Source: Symbiodinium natans (taxonomy: Eukaryota; Sar; Dinophyceae; Suessiales; Symbiodiniaceae). Taken from it: a stretch of DNA of 64,000 nucleotides. Below the pieces are notes generated by a model that was not told where the DNA came from, did no database searches, and saw only the letters and a program-made list of their open reading frames with translations. Below are positions 23,901 through 38,900 of the stretch, one piece after another. The DNA lies in contig CAJNDS010002157.1 in NCBI GenBank assembly GCA_905221605.1, positions 1,062,501 to 1,126,500 on the forward strand, written 5' to 3'. Numbering within the stretch: the first letter of the stretch is position 1; each line of letters opens with the position of its first letter. A program made the position numbers and the translations under genes.

Positions 23901-26900
23901 ACTAAAAAATCATCTTAGCTGTTTCTTAGGAATTCAAGTACCCAAAGATTAAAAGCTATTCCCAAAGATCCCTAACTAAAAAATCATCTTAGCTGTTTCT
24001 TAGGACTTAAACCTAAACCCGAAACCCTAAACCCTAAACCCTAAAGTACCCAAAGATTAAAAATTATTCCCAAGCATCCCTAAGTTTACTAAGAGCTTTC
24101 AATTGGGGCCGAGGCAAGCTCATGAATCAGCATCCTACCTGGCTGGCGATGAACTTGCCATCGAGGTTGCTGAGTTCGAGCTCCTCACATGGGCAAGAAG
24201 TTCTGGTTTGGGGTTTAGGGTTTAGGGTTTGGGGTTTAGGGTTTAGGGTTTCGGGTTTAGGGTTTGGAGTTTGGAGTTTGCGGTTTAGGGTTTAGGGCTG
24301 TAGCCACGCAGCCATACCTAGCCCATCCTGTTGCGAGTGTTTGGTAAGACTCAGAACCACCACCCCCCCCCCCCCCCCCCCCCTCAACAAAAGACAACAA
24401 GTTCTTTTTGTTTAAGGGCTACCACTGGGCTTCGTACTTGATGCATCACTAAACCAAGCCCCGTGAACCGCAGATAAACCCTCAACCCTAAACCCGAAAC
24501 CCCGAAACCCCCAAACCCCAAACCCCAAACCCCAAACCCCAAACCCCAAACCCCAAACCCCAAACCCCAAACCCCAAACCCCAAACCCCAAACCCCAAAC
24601 CCTAAACAAGGCAATGGTCCTTGTTGCATTTTAGCTCAAAACAAACCCAAAAGCCCAAATCCCTGAGCTCAAAGGGTACCCTAGGCCCTGAACCCCCCCA
24701 AAACCCTCAAACCTAACCCGCACCGAAAGTTGATTGCCCAGTCAACAATGACAATGAGGGCACCCTTTTTTGGGGGGTTGGTTACCTTGAGCCCCCCCAC
24801 CCCCCCACCCCCCCCCACCCCCCACCCCCCCCCCCACCCCGCCCCCCCCCCCCACCCCCCCCCCCCCCCCCCCCCACCCCCCCCCCCCCCCCCCCCCCCC
24901 CACCCCCAGACCCTAAACCCTAAACCACGTAGGGTCCCGGATGAGCTTGCGGCGCTCTTCCAGCAGCGGCCGCTTTCGGTACATGGCCTCGGGACATGCA
25001 GCTGCTCATAGCCCTAAATATGCAAACAGGGTTGACGCCATAAAGAAGAGAGCTTAGGACTTCGAGTTTGGATCAGCTTTAGAGTTCAGGGCTGAGGTTT
25101 TAGGGCCTGGGGTTGGGTCTGGGCCGGGAAATACCGCGGCGGGGCTTTTGGCACTTACGTGGTTAACTCAGGCATTTTCACAGGAGCCCCAATAGAAACC
25201 AAGACTGTCCCCTTATCTAGTATTTGTAGGGTTTAGGCTTTAGGGGTTTTGCTGCTTCGTTCGCGATCTTCTCCACTTATAACCCCTAAACCCTAAACCC
25301 TAAACCCTAAACCCCTGTACAAGCACAATGTTAGCTGCCCAAAGGGGCCTCGTCAGGGTCTCACTGGGGCATCGCAGCACTGGCAGCCACTTCAGCCGAA
25401 CTACCCAAAGCCCTGGGGAAAAAAGCTGGCTTAGGGTGTAGGGTTTAGGGTTCAAGGTTTAGGGTTCAGGGTTCAGGGCTTAGGATTTAGGGCTCAGGGT
25501 TCAGGGTTCAGGGTTTAGGGTTTAGGGTTGAGGGTTTAGGGTTTAGGGTTTAGGGTTTAGGGTTTAGGGTTTAGGGCATGGTTGCTGCACCGTAGGGCCT
25601 TGCAGGACATGTAGGGGAAGTGGTCAAAGAAGTGAGTGTCGTCGAGCCACTCATCCAGGACTTGCATCTCCTGCAACGAACCCTGAACCCTAAACCCCAA
25701 ACCCGAAGTCCTACACCTTAAGCTCAATAAACCTGCACCCGAAACCCCAAACCCTAAGCCCCAAATCCCAAGTCCCAAATCCTACACCATTAACCCCAAA
25801 CCTCAACCCCTACGCCCCAAACCCTTATATAAGCGCCTTCACAATTAGAATGGGGTTTTTGGGGTATCAGGAGGGAATACTGTTTGTAACTATTCCAACC
25901 CCAATATTTCACTCTGTATTGCACCCCACACCCTAAAGTCTATAGAGCTAGACCTTGTAAGGGTGGTTGCATGTGGGCCCTTAAAAGGGGACCCCAGAAA
26001 ACCCAACGGCCCATACGTCGAACCCTTTGAAGAAGGCAGGGGACCATACAGTTACTAAGGGCCCATGGAACTACCCCCTTAGAAGAACCCAAACCCTGAG
26101 TTCACATGGAGTGGTGGCTTTGGCTGCCTTTATTATTCTGGGGGGATTCGGCACCCAGGGGGTCGTTTACCGGGACTTTCGGGTTTGGGGTCTGGGGCTT
26201 GGGGTTTAGGGTTTCACCCTTTGGACAGGCACCGGCTTTGTACCCATGTCGGCGGGCTGGAGCTCGCCCGACTCGTGGCTCGGGTCACCGACTCAGGTTT
26301 ATTCGACCTTCACCTATACCTCCTGCCTCAAATATCTTGCTCTGACCTCTCCCCAAACCCTACCAGGGGCCGAGCCCACCCCATCGCCGCAGTATGGTCG
26401 ACCTTTGACCTTCGCAGTCAAGGCCGGCTCGTTCCCACGCGGCCTCCCCCCTTTTACACCCCCACAACACCCCCACAAATCTCCTATAACACCCCCGATA
26501 AACTCCCTATAACACCCCTTATAACAGCCCCTATAACAACCCCCTGTAACACCCCGATCAGGGACTGCAGCTTCACGAGGATCTCAGCCCGCAAGGTTTC
26601 GGAGAGGTTTGTGAGCTTGATGAAGCGCCGGCGAGACATAGCTCGGGCGGAGGTTCCGACTGCTCGGTCAGGCGATGCGTCGTCCTCGGACCAGGCGGAA
26701 CCAGTCAGGATTCTCGCCGGCTTCCATGCAGAACAGGTACCCCCAGCCCCCGCCACGCCGCGTCGTCCCCGTCCGGAAGACGTAGTTGCCGAGGAGCTTC
26801 TGGAACCCTTCGTGCGATGAGGGCGCAGCACGCCCAGATACAACAGCGCCCCCCACCCCCACGCGCCGCCTTACTTTTGCTAGGAGATGGCCCTTAACAA

Positions 26901-29900
26901 CCCGTGAAAGCACATACCTATATACCTAATATATAAGGCTCTGAAGAATATAGGTTTAGGGCTTAGGGTTTTGCGCAAAAAGGTACCTAAAACTGACTAT
27001 CTTAAACCCATAAAGGGGATCAGTAGATGGCGACTCAAAAGGGGTTCAGGGTTTAGGGGTTGTAGAGGCTTTTTTCCCGAGCTTCGGGTTCACGGCTCAG
27101 GGGTTTCCAGGGTTTCGGACTTTCTGCTCTTTTGGGATGAAACGGATTAGGGAGTATAGGAACCTGGTTCAACCCTGAAGCCTCAACCCTAAACCCTAAA
27201 CCGCAAACCCTAAATCAACTCTAATGTTAACCTGCAAATTAAAACCCCCCCCGTAATTAAAGAATTCGGATCCCGGAACTCAATTATAAACCCCCCCTCA
27301 ATAATAAGAAATTCCGGCCCGGGAACAGATTTTTTTCTACGTGCCCTTTTAGGTAGGTCAGGGCTTGGGGGCGGCTCGGGACAGCCCGACCCCCCCCCCC
27401 CCCCAATAGGGGGCGGGGGCGGAAATTTGGAGGTCAACATTAAACCCCAAACCCTAAACCTTAAACCCTAAACCCTAAACCCTGAACCCTCCATCTCCTG
27501 CCGCAGCCTGCGGCGCACCATCTGCCCCATGATCTTCCGATCCAGCGTGGTGAGGTGGACCTGCGAGGGGCTCGTGTTTTCGCGAGACCCTGGACTACCC
27601 TAAATCCCTAAACCCTTAGCCCTTAACCCTAAGCCCCTATAAACCCTGAACCCGGAGCCCTCAACTCCCCCTAGAATAGAGGAGGCTGTTTCAGTGTTTG
27701 AGGCAGTTTGGGAAAGGCTTTTGAGAAACAAAACTTCCCCGGAAAAGCGAGGGATGGCGAGGGGGGTGGAACTAAACCTGTACTAAGCCCTCGGCCCAAT
27801 CCCCAATGACCCAAACCCTGAGCCCTCAACCCAAACAGCGAGTTTTTTCCGTCTTGACTTCCACCCGAAAACCTAAACTCTAAACCCTAAACTCTAAGCC
27901 CTAAGCCCTAAACGCTAAACCCTAAACCTAAACCCTACACCCTAAACCCTAACCCTTAACCCTAGACTCCGCCCCCGGGCCATGTCCAGGTCGAAGACGA
28001 GGTAGATTGGGTAGTCCTCTCAGTCATGGGGGGTTTCAGGGTCCAAGAGATTTCTTACTAGTCTGGGGTTTAGGGCTTAGGGCTTAGGGTTTAGGGTTCA
28101 GGGTTTAGGGTTTAGGGTTTCGGGTTTGGGGTTTAGGGTTTAGGGTTTAGGGCTTAGGGCTTAGGGTTAAGGGTTTCGGGTTTTGGGTTTCGCGTTTGGG
28201 GTTTAGGGTTTAGGGTTTAGGGTTTAGGGTTTAGGGTTTAGGGTTTAGGGTTTAGGGTTTAGGGTTTAGGGTTTAGGGTTTAGGGTTTAGGGCAAGTTGA
28301 GGGTTTAGGGTTTAGAGGTACCCTAAACCCTTCTTGGATTTGTTTTTGATTTTGTTTGTTTTTTTTTTTTTTTTTTTTGGGGGGGGGGGGGGGGGTGGGG
28401 GGGGGCGTCCTCGTACAGACCCAGGAGGCGACGCACATCACCTGGGAGCAGATGGGCCATGGAGAAGAAAAAGTGGCTTGGGGTTTAAAGCTTAGAGTTT
28501 AGGGGGTTCAAGGTTTTGGGGTTTTGGGATTTTGGTTTTGGGATTTTGTTTTGCGAAGCTGTGGCGCGGAAGCTGCCAAGCTTGGGATGCTAGAAGACTT
28601 CTCGAAGGCCTCAAGACATGCGTCGCGCAGATATGGGCCGATAGTGGATCTCCATCCGACACCTTCTCCCGCCCGACCCCGGGGTTCAGGGCTAGGGGCT
28701 TAGAGGTTTAGGGGTTTACGGGTTTAGGGCTTACGGCTTAGGGTTTAGGGGTTCAGGGATTTAGCGGTGTAGGGGTTCAAGGTGCAAGCTCTTGGGATTT
28801 GAATGCGGGATTCGCTGAAAAACGTTCTCGATACGTAGCCCTCGAACTGGCCAGCGTCGGAAGTTCTGAATAGGCGCGTTTAGGGGTAAGTTGGGGAATT
28901 GGCAATCTTGTTGCCCTAAACCCTAAACCCTAAATTACCAAACCCTGAACCCTAAACCCTAAATTCCTAAACCCTAAACCCTAAACCCTAAACCCTAAAC
29001 CCTAAACCCTAAACCTTAAACTGTAGCGCTTCAGAGTCGGGTTTTAGGCCCAACACTGAAACCCCAAACCCCAATCGCAGCTGGGTCTGCTGTCTTTCTT
29101 GTTGTCTTCGCCGTGCGTCTGGTGCGACCAAATCTGAGCTGCCAGGGGTTTGGGGTTTATGGTTTAGGGTTTAGGGTTTAGGGTTTGGGGTTTAGGGTTT
29201 AGGGTTTAGGGTTTAGGGTTTAGGGTTTAGGGTTTAGGGTTTAGGGTTTAGGGTTTAGGGTTTAGGGTTTAGGGTTTAGGGTTTAGGGTTTAGGTTCACG
29301 TTGTAAGGGTCAGATTTTAAGGGATTGCTGTTACGGCCCGTACAATAACCAGCGACCAAGAGAAGGAAACCGTATTACAGAGCATAGGTCCAGGGTTTAG
29401 AGTTTTGGGTAGATCCAGATAGCTGTATCGGAATTTAAGCTCATTACCACCCCGCTTGGGGTCCAGTGCTTATCGGTCGGATGGAATCCCTAAACACTAA
29501 ACTTCAAACAAACCCAGACCCCAAAACCTTGAAACCCCACAGCTTCGTAAACACCCTAAACCCTAAATCCTAAACCCTAAACCCTAAAAGGTGCGGGAGT
29601 TGAGGAGTCTCGGGTTTAGAGCTTCGGGGCTTTGGGTTGCAGTGAGGTCAAGACACGTTAGTCAAGGGAAATTCTTGAAACTGCAACAGGGATCCGAAGG
29701 TGGGTTTAGGGCTTAGGGCTTAGGGCTTAGGGTTTAGGGTTTAGGGTTTAGGGTTTAGGGTTCAGGGTTCAGGGTTTAGGGGCATTACTTCCTGCAAAGA
29801 GCCGCAGCCTGGGAACTGCCAAGGGCCAAGCGGTAGAAGCTTAGGTTTTTTGTTTTGGGGGTTGAGGGATTAGGGTTTGGGGTTTAGGGTTTGGGGTTCG

Positions 29901-32900
29901 GGGTTTAGGGTTTGGGGTTTAGGGTTTAGGGTTTAGGGTTTAGGGTCCCTGCGTGCGACACAGGAACCAGCTCGACGTACTTCTCCAGCTGCTGCCGTTT
30001 GCTGATGGTGGAGTGCGGGGACCTGCAGCAGGCGCCCGTTCTCAAGAAACTTGGACTGGACAACCTAAAGGGCTGAGGGCATAAGCCCTGGGGTATAGTA
30101 GACAACCTTAAGGGCTGAGGGCATAAGCCTTGGGGTATTAGCAGAGGCTTTAACGGATCTAATCCCTAAGCCCTAAACCCCAAAACCCGAAACCCAAAAC
30201 CCTAAACACGAAACCCTAAACCCTAAACCCTAAACCTAAACCCTAAACCCTAAATCCTAAACTAAACCGTAAACCCTAAACTAAACCCTAAACCCTAAAC
30301 CCCTCATACCTAAACCCTAAACCCTAAACCCTAAACCCGACTGGCGGTGGGTTCTCCAAAGGCCGGTGCTTGGAAACCTCAGCCCTAATTCAAACCCCTA
30401 AGCCCCCAAACACAGGGGGTTAGGGTTGAGGGATCAGGGTTTAGGGTTTCGGGTTTCGGGTTTAGGGTTTAGGGTCTAGGGTTTAGGGCTTCCTTCACCC
30501 ACTGGCAGCGAGGGCACACAATCGTCGGATTCGTTTCCAACGCGATGTGGTAGTTCACCTCAGGGCTTCGAGAGTTGAGGTGTTGGGATTCGGGGTTGGA
30601 AACCCCCGCACCCTAAAACCCTAAAACCCTAATCCCCAAACCCAAAACCCCAAACCCAAAACCCCAAACCGTAAATCCCCAAACTAGGCAAGGTTTTTGG
30701 GTTTAGGGCTTCAAGCTGAAGGTAGAAAAGAAGCCAGGGAAACCACTAAGAAACCAACAAAGTGACAACTGCCTGAGGTTTTAGGGTTTAGGCTTGGGTG
30801 TTTGTGGTTTGAGGTCTAATACCCTAAACCCTAAACCTTAAATCCTAAACCCTGTTTGGGATTTGGGGTTTAGAGCTTGGGGCTTCATGGGCTCAGACAA
30901 ACATCTGCACCTCGCGTCCACATGACGCACTTGCAGCCGCCGGTTCGCTGAAATCTCCACCCACAAATCCTGAACACTCAATGCTAAAACCTCAGCGCTG
31001 AACCCCAGATCCCTATTTAGGGTTTAGGGTTTAGGGTTTAGGGTTTAGGGTTTAGGGTTCAGGGTAGCTGCTGAACTCCTAAAGCCCTTAAGCCCAAATC
31101 CCCAAACCTTGTACCCGGCCCTACACCCCAAAAGCTCCACCTCACAAAAGGTAGACCAGTCACCAGACTACAATACAAAGTAAGGGCGTCGGGTCTGCAG
31201 TCTAGAGTCCAGGTTTTGGGGGGATGTTGGCTGCTTCTCATAAAGAGACCCGGAACTCAGCAACAAAGGCAACAAGGGTACCACGAGGCATCCTCGAAAT
31301 CTCAAACGCTAAATCTTTCGGCCCCAGCGGCGGCTCCCTGCACTGTGCGCATCACCGTCCTTGGCAAGGTGTGGGTGGGTTGACCCATCTCATCGGCCAC
31401 ACTCTATAGGTTGGGGCTTAGGGTTTCGGATTTGGGGCGCCAACAAACCCCAAACCCTCAACCCTAAACCCAAACTAACAAGGTCCGATCGTGTATCGTA
31501 ACAGGACAGAGGGTCCGTGAATTCCTGTGCCCTGTCTGCGTCTGTGAAAGAAACCGAAAACCCAAACCCTAAACCCCAGACCAAAGACCCTAAACCCCAA
31601 ATCCAAACCCACACCCGGAGCCCTGAACCCTAAACCCTAAAACCCTAAAACCCAAAAACCCTAAACCCTAAACCCCCCACTCCCCCCCCGCCCCTAACCC
31701 CAAAAAAAACTCCCTGCGCCAAAGCAGCTGAGACCTCATCGAAGCCCACAAACGCACCTTCCGAAGGCCCAAAAGTTTGGGCTTTAGGGGTACCGGGGGG
31801 GGGGGGGGGGGGGGGGTGTGTTAGGGTTTAGGGTTTAGGGCCCTCAAACCTTATCATAGGCTCAACCCGTATCATAGGTTCAACGCCTGCCATACGCTTT
31901 ATCCCGATCGAAATCCTCAACCCTCACCCCCGAAACCCCCAAACCATCAAGCCATCAAACCATGAAACCCCAAACTTAAAAACCTTTAATCGTAAACCCT
32001 AAATTCCTAACCCACAACAGCTCCAGAACAAAAAAACAGTGGACTCCTTAAACACCCTATAAAACCCAAGATCTCATTACGTCAGAAGGGCCATGTAACT
32101 TCCGTAAGCGCCAAACCCTACACCCTAAACCCGAAAGGACCAGAGAAAAGGGACCATGCAACTACCCTTAGATACTTCACCCCAGGACCCTAAACCCTGA
32201 ACCCTGAACCCTGAACCCTGAACCCTACACCCTAAACCCTAAACCCTAAACCCTAAACCCTAAATTCTAAACCCTAAACCCTGACCCCTGAACCCTGAAC
32301 CCTGAACCCTGAACCCTGAACCCTGAACCCTACCTCGAGCCGCGTCTTGTCGGAGATGGGAGGCTGGGCCTTCCCAAGGTATCCTGGGGCGAATTTGGGG
32401 TTTAGGGTTTGGGGTTTAGGGTTTGGGGTTTAGGGTTTAGGGTTTGCGGTTTAGGCTTTGGGGTTTAGGGTTTAGGGTTTGGGGTTTAGGGTTTGGGGTT
32501 TAGGGTGTAGGGTGCAGGGGCTTCAAAGGCTCAGGATTTGGGGTTTGAGATTTGAGGTTTAGGGTGTTGGGTTTGGGGGTTGGGGTTTGGGGTTTGGGGT
32601 TTAGGGTTTGGGATTTGGGGTTTGGGGTTTAGGGTGTTGGATTTGGGGTTTGGGGTTACAGCTGCGGGCTTGGGGTTTGAGGCCTGGAGTTTGGGGTTGA
32701 GGGTTGGGCTTTAGGGTTTGGGGTTTGAGGTTGAGGGTTTGGGGTCTTGGGTTGGGGTTTGGGGTTTATAGTTTCCCCCCCCCCCCCCCCCGCCAAGGTA
32801 CTGGCCTTGCTTGTGCGCGGGGGAATCCCCGACCCTTTTTAAACTCACGCTGCCAAAACCCGCGAAGCTCTGAACCCTGCAAGGATTGCAATATCGGGGC

Positions 32901-35900
32901 TTACGGTTCTTTGTAGGCCCCTTTCATCCTGAACCCTAAACCCTAAACCCTGAACCCTAAACCCGGTACCCTAAACCCTAAACCCTAAACCCTAAACCCT
33001 AAACCCTAAACCCTAAACCCTAAACCCCTCACCCTGAAGTGGCTGCCGAGGATCTCAGCAGCAAGTTGCTCTCCGCCAGTCGTGCTGTGAGGCGCTGCCA
33101 CTCCTTCCACGGAAACAAAAACTGGTTTGGGGTTTAGGGTTTAGAGTTTAGGGTTTAGGGTTTAGGGTTTAGGGTTGAGGGTTGAGGGTTTAGGGTTTAG
33201 GGTGTAAGATTTAGGGTTTAGGGTTTAGGGGGCTCAGGGTTGAGGTTTTCAGGAGCCCCCTCGACCTGGAGGGGGAGCCTCCCTCAGGGTTAGGGTTGAG
33301 GGTTTAGGGTTGAGGGTTTAGGGTTTAGGGGTTAGGCTTGAGGGCTTAGGGTTAAGGGTCCGAAAGAGATTTTACGGAGTACGGGCAGCTCTCGAATTTC
33401 TGGTCACTTTGTGGGCATCTGAAAATTCCGTGCTGCGGCAGGGTTTAGGGCTTGGAGGTTAGGGCTTAGTCGCCGGAAGACCCTCTGAAGCAAATTGCCC
33501 GACAAGATCCTCTGTCAAACGGACGTGTATAAGATGTAGGGGCCTGTGTAATGGGAATGGGTATCTTGTATGGATATGATAGTTATGTAGGGATGAGTAT
33601 ATGAAGGGGATAATGCTGGACTTTAAATAGGCTGCAGATTTTCTGAGCTCCTGCCAAGACAACTGATGTTATTCACTATGGACCCTCCTATGGCAACTCA
33701 TTTTAAGTTCTCTAAAAAGAATGTAGACTAACCCTGAACCCTAAAACCTAAACCCTTGAAACAAACTTGCCAAGGGCTGGGAGACACCCGCGACTGTGGC
33801 ACTGTATGACCTGAGCCCTTGTATGGCTGCAAAAAAATTTGGCTGAGGGTTGCTTTCTTTCGGGTTGAGAGTCTTGGGGTTTGGGGTTTAGGGGTTTAGG
33901 TCATGGTGGTCTAGGGTTTGGGATTTTAGGGCTGAAGGGGCGCAGGGCCAAATCTGTCAGGGCAGGAGTCCTTCGGATACTTGCCGATGATCCACCGCAG
34001 GTTCTCTCCATTGTTTCCACTGAGCATGCCGTCCTGGAGGATGACCTGTGGCAGCTTTACTTGCGGATTCAGATTTCGGATTTAGGGTGTAGGGCTACAG
34101 GTTCAGGGTTTTGGGCTTAGGGTTCATTACCTCGGGATTCATTTCGGGTTTAGGGATAAAGGTTTCGGGTTTCGGGTTTGGGGCTTAGGGACCATTACCT
34201 GAGAATTCTTGCTGCCTGCTCGCAAGCTGTGGGGCTGAGAAGCCTGAGATCGTGCTTGAGACTCTAAGCCCTAAGCCCTTTTGAAGTTTAGGGTTTGGGG
34301 TCTGGGGGGGGGGGGCATTGGGATGTTTAAGCCTTGGACTAGGTCTAAGGGGTCTCTTTTGACTTTTGGCCTTAAATCCTAAACCCTAAACCCTAAACCC
34401 TAAGCCCTAAGCCCTAAGCCCCAAGCCCTAAACCCTAAACCCTAAACCCTAAACCAACCCTAAACCCTAAACCCTAAACCCTAAACCCCATCCAAGATGC
34501 CTCTTCGTTCACGGCCGGCAGCACCTGCGAGAGAGGCATGATGTCGTGGGTGCGGAAGATTCCATGATGCGAGATCGGCGGGTTCTCCTGGGACGTGAGG
34601 TCTAGTTAGGGGTTTAGGGTTTAGGGTTTAGGGTTTAGGGTTTAGGGTTTAGGGTTTAGGGTTTAGGGTTTAGGGTTTAGGGTTTAGGGTTTAGGGTTTA
34701 GGGTTTATAAAGTTAAGGGTTTAGGGTTTAGGGTTTAAGGTTTAGGGTCTAGGGTCTAGGGTCTAGGGTCTAGGGTCTAGGGTTTAGGGTCAGGGTTTAG
34801 GGTCAGGGTTTAGGGTTAGGGGTTTAGGCTTTAGGAGTTTACAGGGCGTGTGCTTTGAGTGTAGGGCTAGGCTAAGGCTTAGGGTTTTGGGGGACGCTCA
34901 GAACTTCTCCTACTGTGAAGCCCTAAACCCTAAACCCTAAACCCTAAACCCTAAACCCTAAACCCTAAACCCTAAACCCACTTTTGGTGCGCAGTGCGGA
35001 GGGTTGCGACCAGCTCTTGAACGCAACGCGCCTCCCTCGGATGCTCCCTGAACCCCAAACCCGAAGGGCTCCTCCATTCGCATCCGGTCCTCGCAGATGG
35101 TACCTGGTTCAGGGTTCAGGGCTCAAGGTTTAGGGTTTAGGGTTTAGGGTTTAGGGTTTAGGGTTTAGGGTTTAGGGTTTAGGGTTTAGGGTTTAGGGCT
35201 TAGGGCTTAGGGCTCAGGGTAGAAACGTTGGGCCCTTCTGCCCTAAACCTAAACCCGAAGCCCTCGGAACCTCTGAAGCCCCAAACCCCCTGAAGCCAGG
35301 TCTCTTCCGCGAAGCGGCCAAACTTCTCTGTGCCCAAAGGAGGCTTAGGGTTTAGGGTTTAGGGTTTAGGGTTTAGGGTTTAGGGTTTAGGGTTTAGGGC
35401 TTAGGGCTTAGGGCGTAGGGCTTAGGGCTTAGGGTTTAGGGTTTAGGGCTACTTCAGAATGTGGCTGGCGGGAGATGCTGGGGAGAACCCTAAACCCTAA
35501 ACCCTAAACCCTAAACCCTAAACCCCAAACCCTAAACCCTAACCCCTACCTCCCGATTAAGGCGCAGGTTCAAAAGGCACCCGAATCGAGAAAAAAACAG
35601 CAACCAAACATTTCGGGAGATTGGGACGGCTGCAGTTGGGGCGCACTTGGGGCGGTGCTTGGATTGCTGGGTTTTCAGGGGGATCTTGAAACCCTACACC
35701 CCAAACCCTAAACCCTAAACCCTAAACCCTAAACCCTAAACCCCAAACCCTACCCCCCAAACCCTAAACCCCAAACCCTAACCCCCTAAACCCTAAACCC
35801 TAAACCCCCCACAACCCTAAACTGCATCAGGGCGGCGGAGCGAGGCGAAGAAGAAGGTGAAGCGCTCGCGGACGACCGGGTGAAGCGTGTGCAGGTAAAC

Positions 35901-38900
35901 CGGTGCATCTGGGTTCTTGTCCTCAAGGCGCAGGGCTTAGGGTTTAGGGTTTGGGGTTTAGGGTTTAGGGTTTAGGGTTTTGGGTTTTGGGTTTTGGGTT
36001 TTGGGTTTGTGGTTTAAGGTTCATATAGGGTTGAGGGACTCGAAGCCCTCAACCCTACTTGGGGGTTGAGGATTCTAGGGCCGGTTCGGGGGTGTAGAGT
36101 TTAGAACGCTGAACCCTAAAACCCTTGGCCTGAAACCCCAAACCCCAGAACCCGAACAACTACGCCATGAAACCACTCAGCCTATTTCCTAAAACCTAGA
36201 CCCTGGCCCTAAATCCTCAGCCGTAAACCCGAAACCCTACGCCCTACACCCTAAACCTTAAACCCTAAACCCCAAGCCCGGAGCCTTAAGCCTCAAACCC
36301 TGAACTAAACTCCCCTCCTGAGCCCTAAAGAGCCAGAGTGGCGGAGTTGCTCTTGGTGGCCATCTGCATCAGCTGATCCGACTGCGATGTCGAGTTCGGA
36401 GTTTAGGTTTTCTGGGTTTAGGGGTTTTAGGGTTTCGGGTTTAGGGGGTTTAAGGTTTAAGGGTTGAGGTTTTGGGTTTACGCTTTTTTTGTAGGGGCCT
36501 ATGTACTTACGCAGGGATTTGAGTACTCTAGAGTATCATGACGTCATGGAGGAGAGATACTGGTGACTTCTGGAGGCTCCGGTATTCTGAAGCCGCAGAT
36601 CAACCCCAAAACCTACCCAAACCCTTGACCCCGTGACCATGAACCTCAACCCTACTCCTTCAGCCAAGGGCTGAGGGTTTAGGGTTTAGGGTTTAGGGTT
36701 TCGGTTCAAGACAACAGGGCTGTGAAGGCTCAAGAGCTTTACAGCCCTGAAGGCCCTGCTATAGACGAAGATGCCTCAAACCCGAAAACTTGAACCTTGA
36801 ACCATAAAAAAGCCCCAAAAGCAAGCTCAACCCTAATGTTGGGGTCTGAACAAATAGGGTTCTTGTTTGGGGGGGTGGGTTTAATATAGTATAAATATAA
36901 AGGGACCATACGGAAATAGTACTAGTATTTAAACCCTAAACCCTAAACCCTAACCCCTAAACCCTAAACCCCCTAAACCCCCTAAACCCCCTAAACCACC
37001 TAAACCACCTAAACCACCTAAACCACGAAGCCAGAAAGCAGCTCGGGCACCTCCGAGCTGCTAAGCAAATCTTCCTTCCAGAGGCGGTAGCCTGGCTCAT
37101 GGGACACTTCGGGCGCAGAATGGCTTAGGGTTTCGGGCTTCGGGAGCCTATGAAACCCCTAAACCCCCACACCTAAACGCCTAAACCCCTACACCCCTAG
37201 AAACACCTACACGCCTACACCCTACAACCCGACAACCCTACCACCCTACAACCCTACAACCCGACAACCCTACACTCCTTCAACAACCCTACAACCCTAC
37301 AACCCTGCAACCCTACAACCCTACAACCCTACAACCCTACAACCCTACAACCCGGGAATGGCCCACCAAGGCTGCTTCTTATCCGGCGGTTCCGTTTGGG
37401 GGGAGGCCATCTGGGAAGCAATGAACACCACGCGGGGACTCTTTGTAAGGCTCTAAACCCCAAACCCTAAACCCTAAACCCTAAACCCTAAACCCTAAAC
37501 TCCCTAAACCCTAAACCCTAGACCCTAAACTCCCTAAACCCTAAACTCCCTAAACCCTAAACTCCCTAAACTCCCTAAACCCTAAACCCTAAACCCTAAA
37601 CCCTAAACTCCCTAAACCCTAAACCCTAGACCCTAAACTCCCTAAACCCCAAACTCCCTAAACCCTAAACTCCCTAAACCCTAAACCCTAAACCCTAAAC
37701 CCTAAACCCAAAACCCTAAACCCTAAACCAGTAGGGTTTGAGGCTTTCTGGTCGAAGGCTTCTGGGTTGGGATTTCCCCCCTTATACTAGCAGCCCTGAA
37801 TAGGGATTCACGTACCCCCCACTATACAACTTCTGGGGTCTGATGTCTTGGAAGACGGTAGGGCTTAGAGTTTAAAGCTTTGGGGGGTTGAGAGATTTCC
37901 GGCTCTAGCCTCTAGCTTGCAGCGGTTGACCTGAATAGGTAGGCCCAGCTCTGAACCTTTCACTCAAGCCCTGAACTCTAAACCCTAAACCCCAAACCCT
38001 AAACCCTAAACCCTAAACCCATCAAAGGCCCAAGCCTTCCCAACACTGCCGCAGGATAACAATGCCCCCCCCCCCCCCCCCCCCGACCCCAAACCCTAAT
38101 GCACTGAACTTCTGAAACCCTAAACCCCTAAACTTCTGAAACGCTATAAAACCCCGAAACTTTAGGCCCTAAACCCTAAACCCCCTCAGACCCCCCAACC
38201 CCTAAAACCCCTAAAACCCTTAAACCCCTAAAACCCCTAAAACCCCTAAAAACCCTAAACCCCTAAACCCGAAACCCTCTAAACCTTAAACCCTAAACTT
38301 TGGCCCTAAACCCTAGCCCCCTGAACCCCTAAACTCCTCAGCGCCGGGCATATGAGGTTCCAGGTGTGGCGCCAGCCATTGCCAAACACGCGCCTGGGAA
38401 GCTGTTGCGTAGAGGGGGTTAGGGCTTAGGTTTTAAGGTTTAGGGTTTAGGGTTTAGGGTTTAGGGTATTGGGTGTGGGGTTTGGGGTTTAGGGTTTAGG
38501 GTTCAGGGTTTGGGGTTTGGGGTTTCGGGCTTGGGGTTTAGGGATTTTCGCGGCTTTAGGGCTTTCGGGTTGTTTGCATTTTTGGGGCTTAGGGTTTAGG
38601 GCCTTAAGGACTCAGGGGCCGAAGGAGTTTCAGGGCTTAGGGCGCCTTGGGTGCTTGAGGGTTCGGGGCTTCAGGGCTGAAGGTGTAAACTCTACAACCC
38701 TAAACCCTAAACCCTAAACCCTAAACCCTAAACCCTAAACCCTAAACCCTAAACCCTAAACCCTAAACCCCACACCAGCTCCCTGCTCAGGCGCTGCATC
38801 AGCTTCCCGGCCCGCGGGTTGTTTTCCTCAGCTTTCAGGGACCCCCCATACCCCTGAACGAAGTAATGCCGGTTTAGAGTGTCGTGAGGTTTAGGGTTTA

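Noticed and set aside
24384-24629. ORFs rich in GFGVWGLGF, here and at 3410, 56916 and elsewhere
   Set aside because: These are translations of TTTGGGG/TTTAGGG arrays; the 7-mer cycles through three frames and rarely makes stops.
30490-30947. Zinc-finger/RING reading from CPRC and GGCKC islands
   Set aside because: With correct phases the islands join as glucan synthase sequence ([20 protein letters not shown]), and the Cys pairs come in the wrong order for RING or IBR domains.
33971-34045. Plus-strand exon [20 protein letters not shown]
   Set aside because: The minus strand joins in phase to both neighbours and recreates the EEV and YPKEW motifs.
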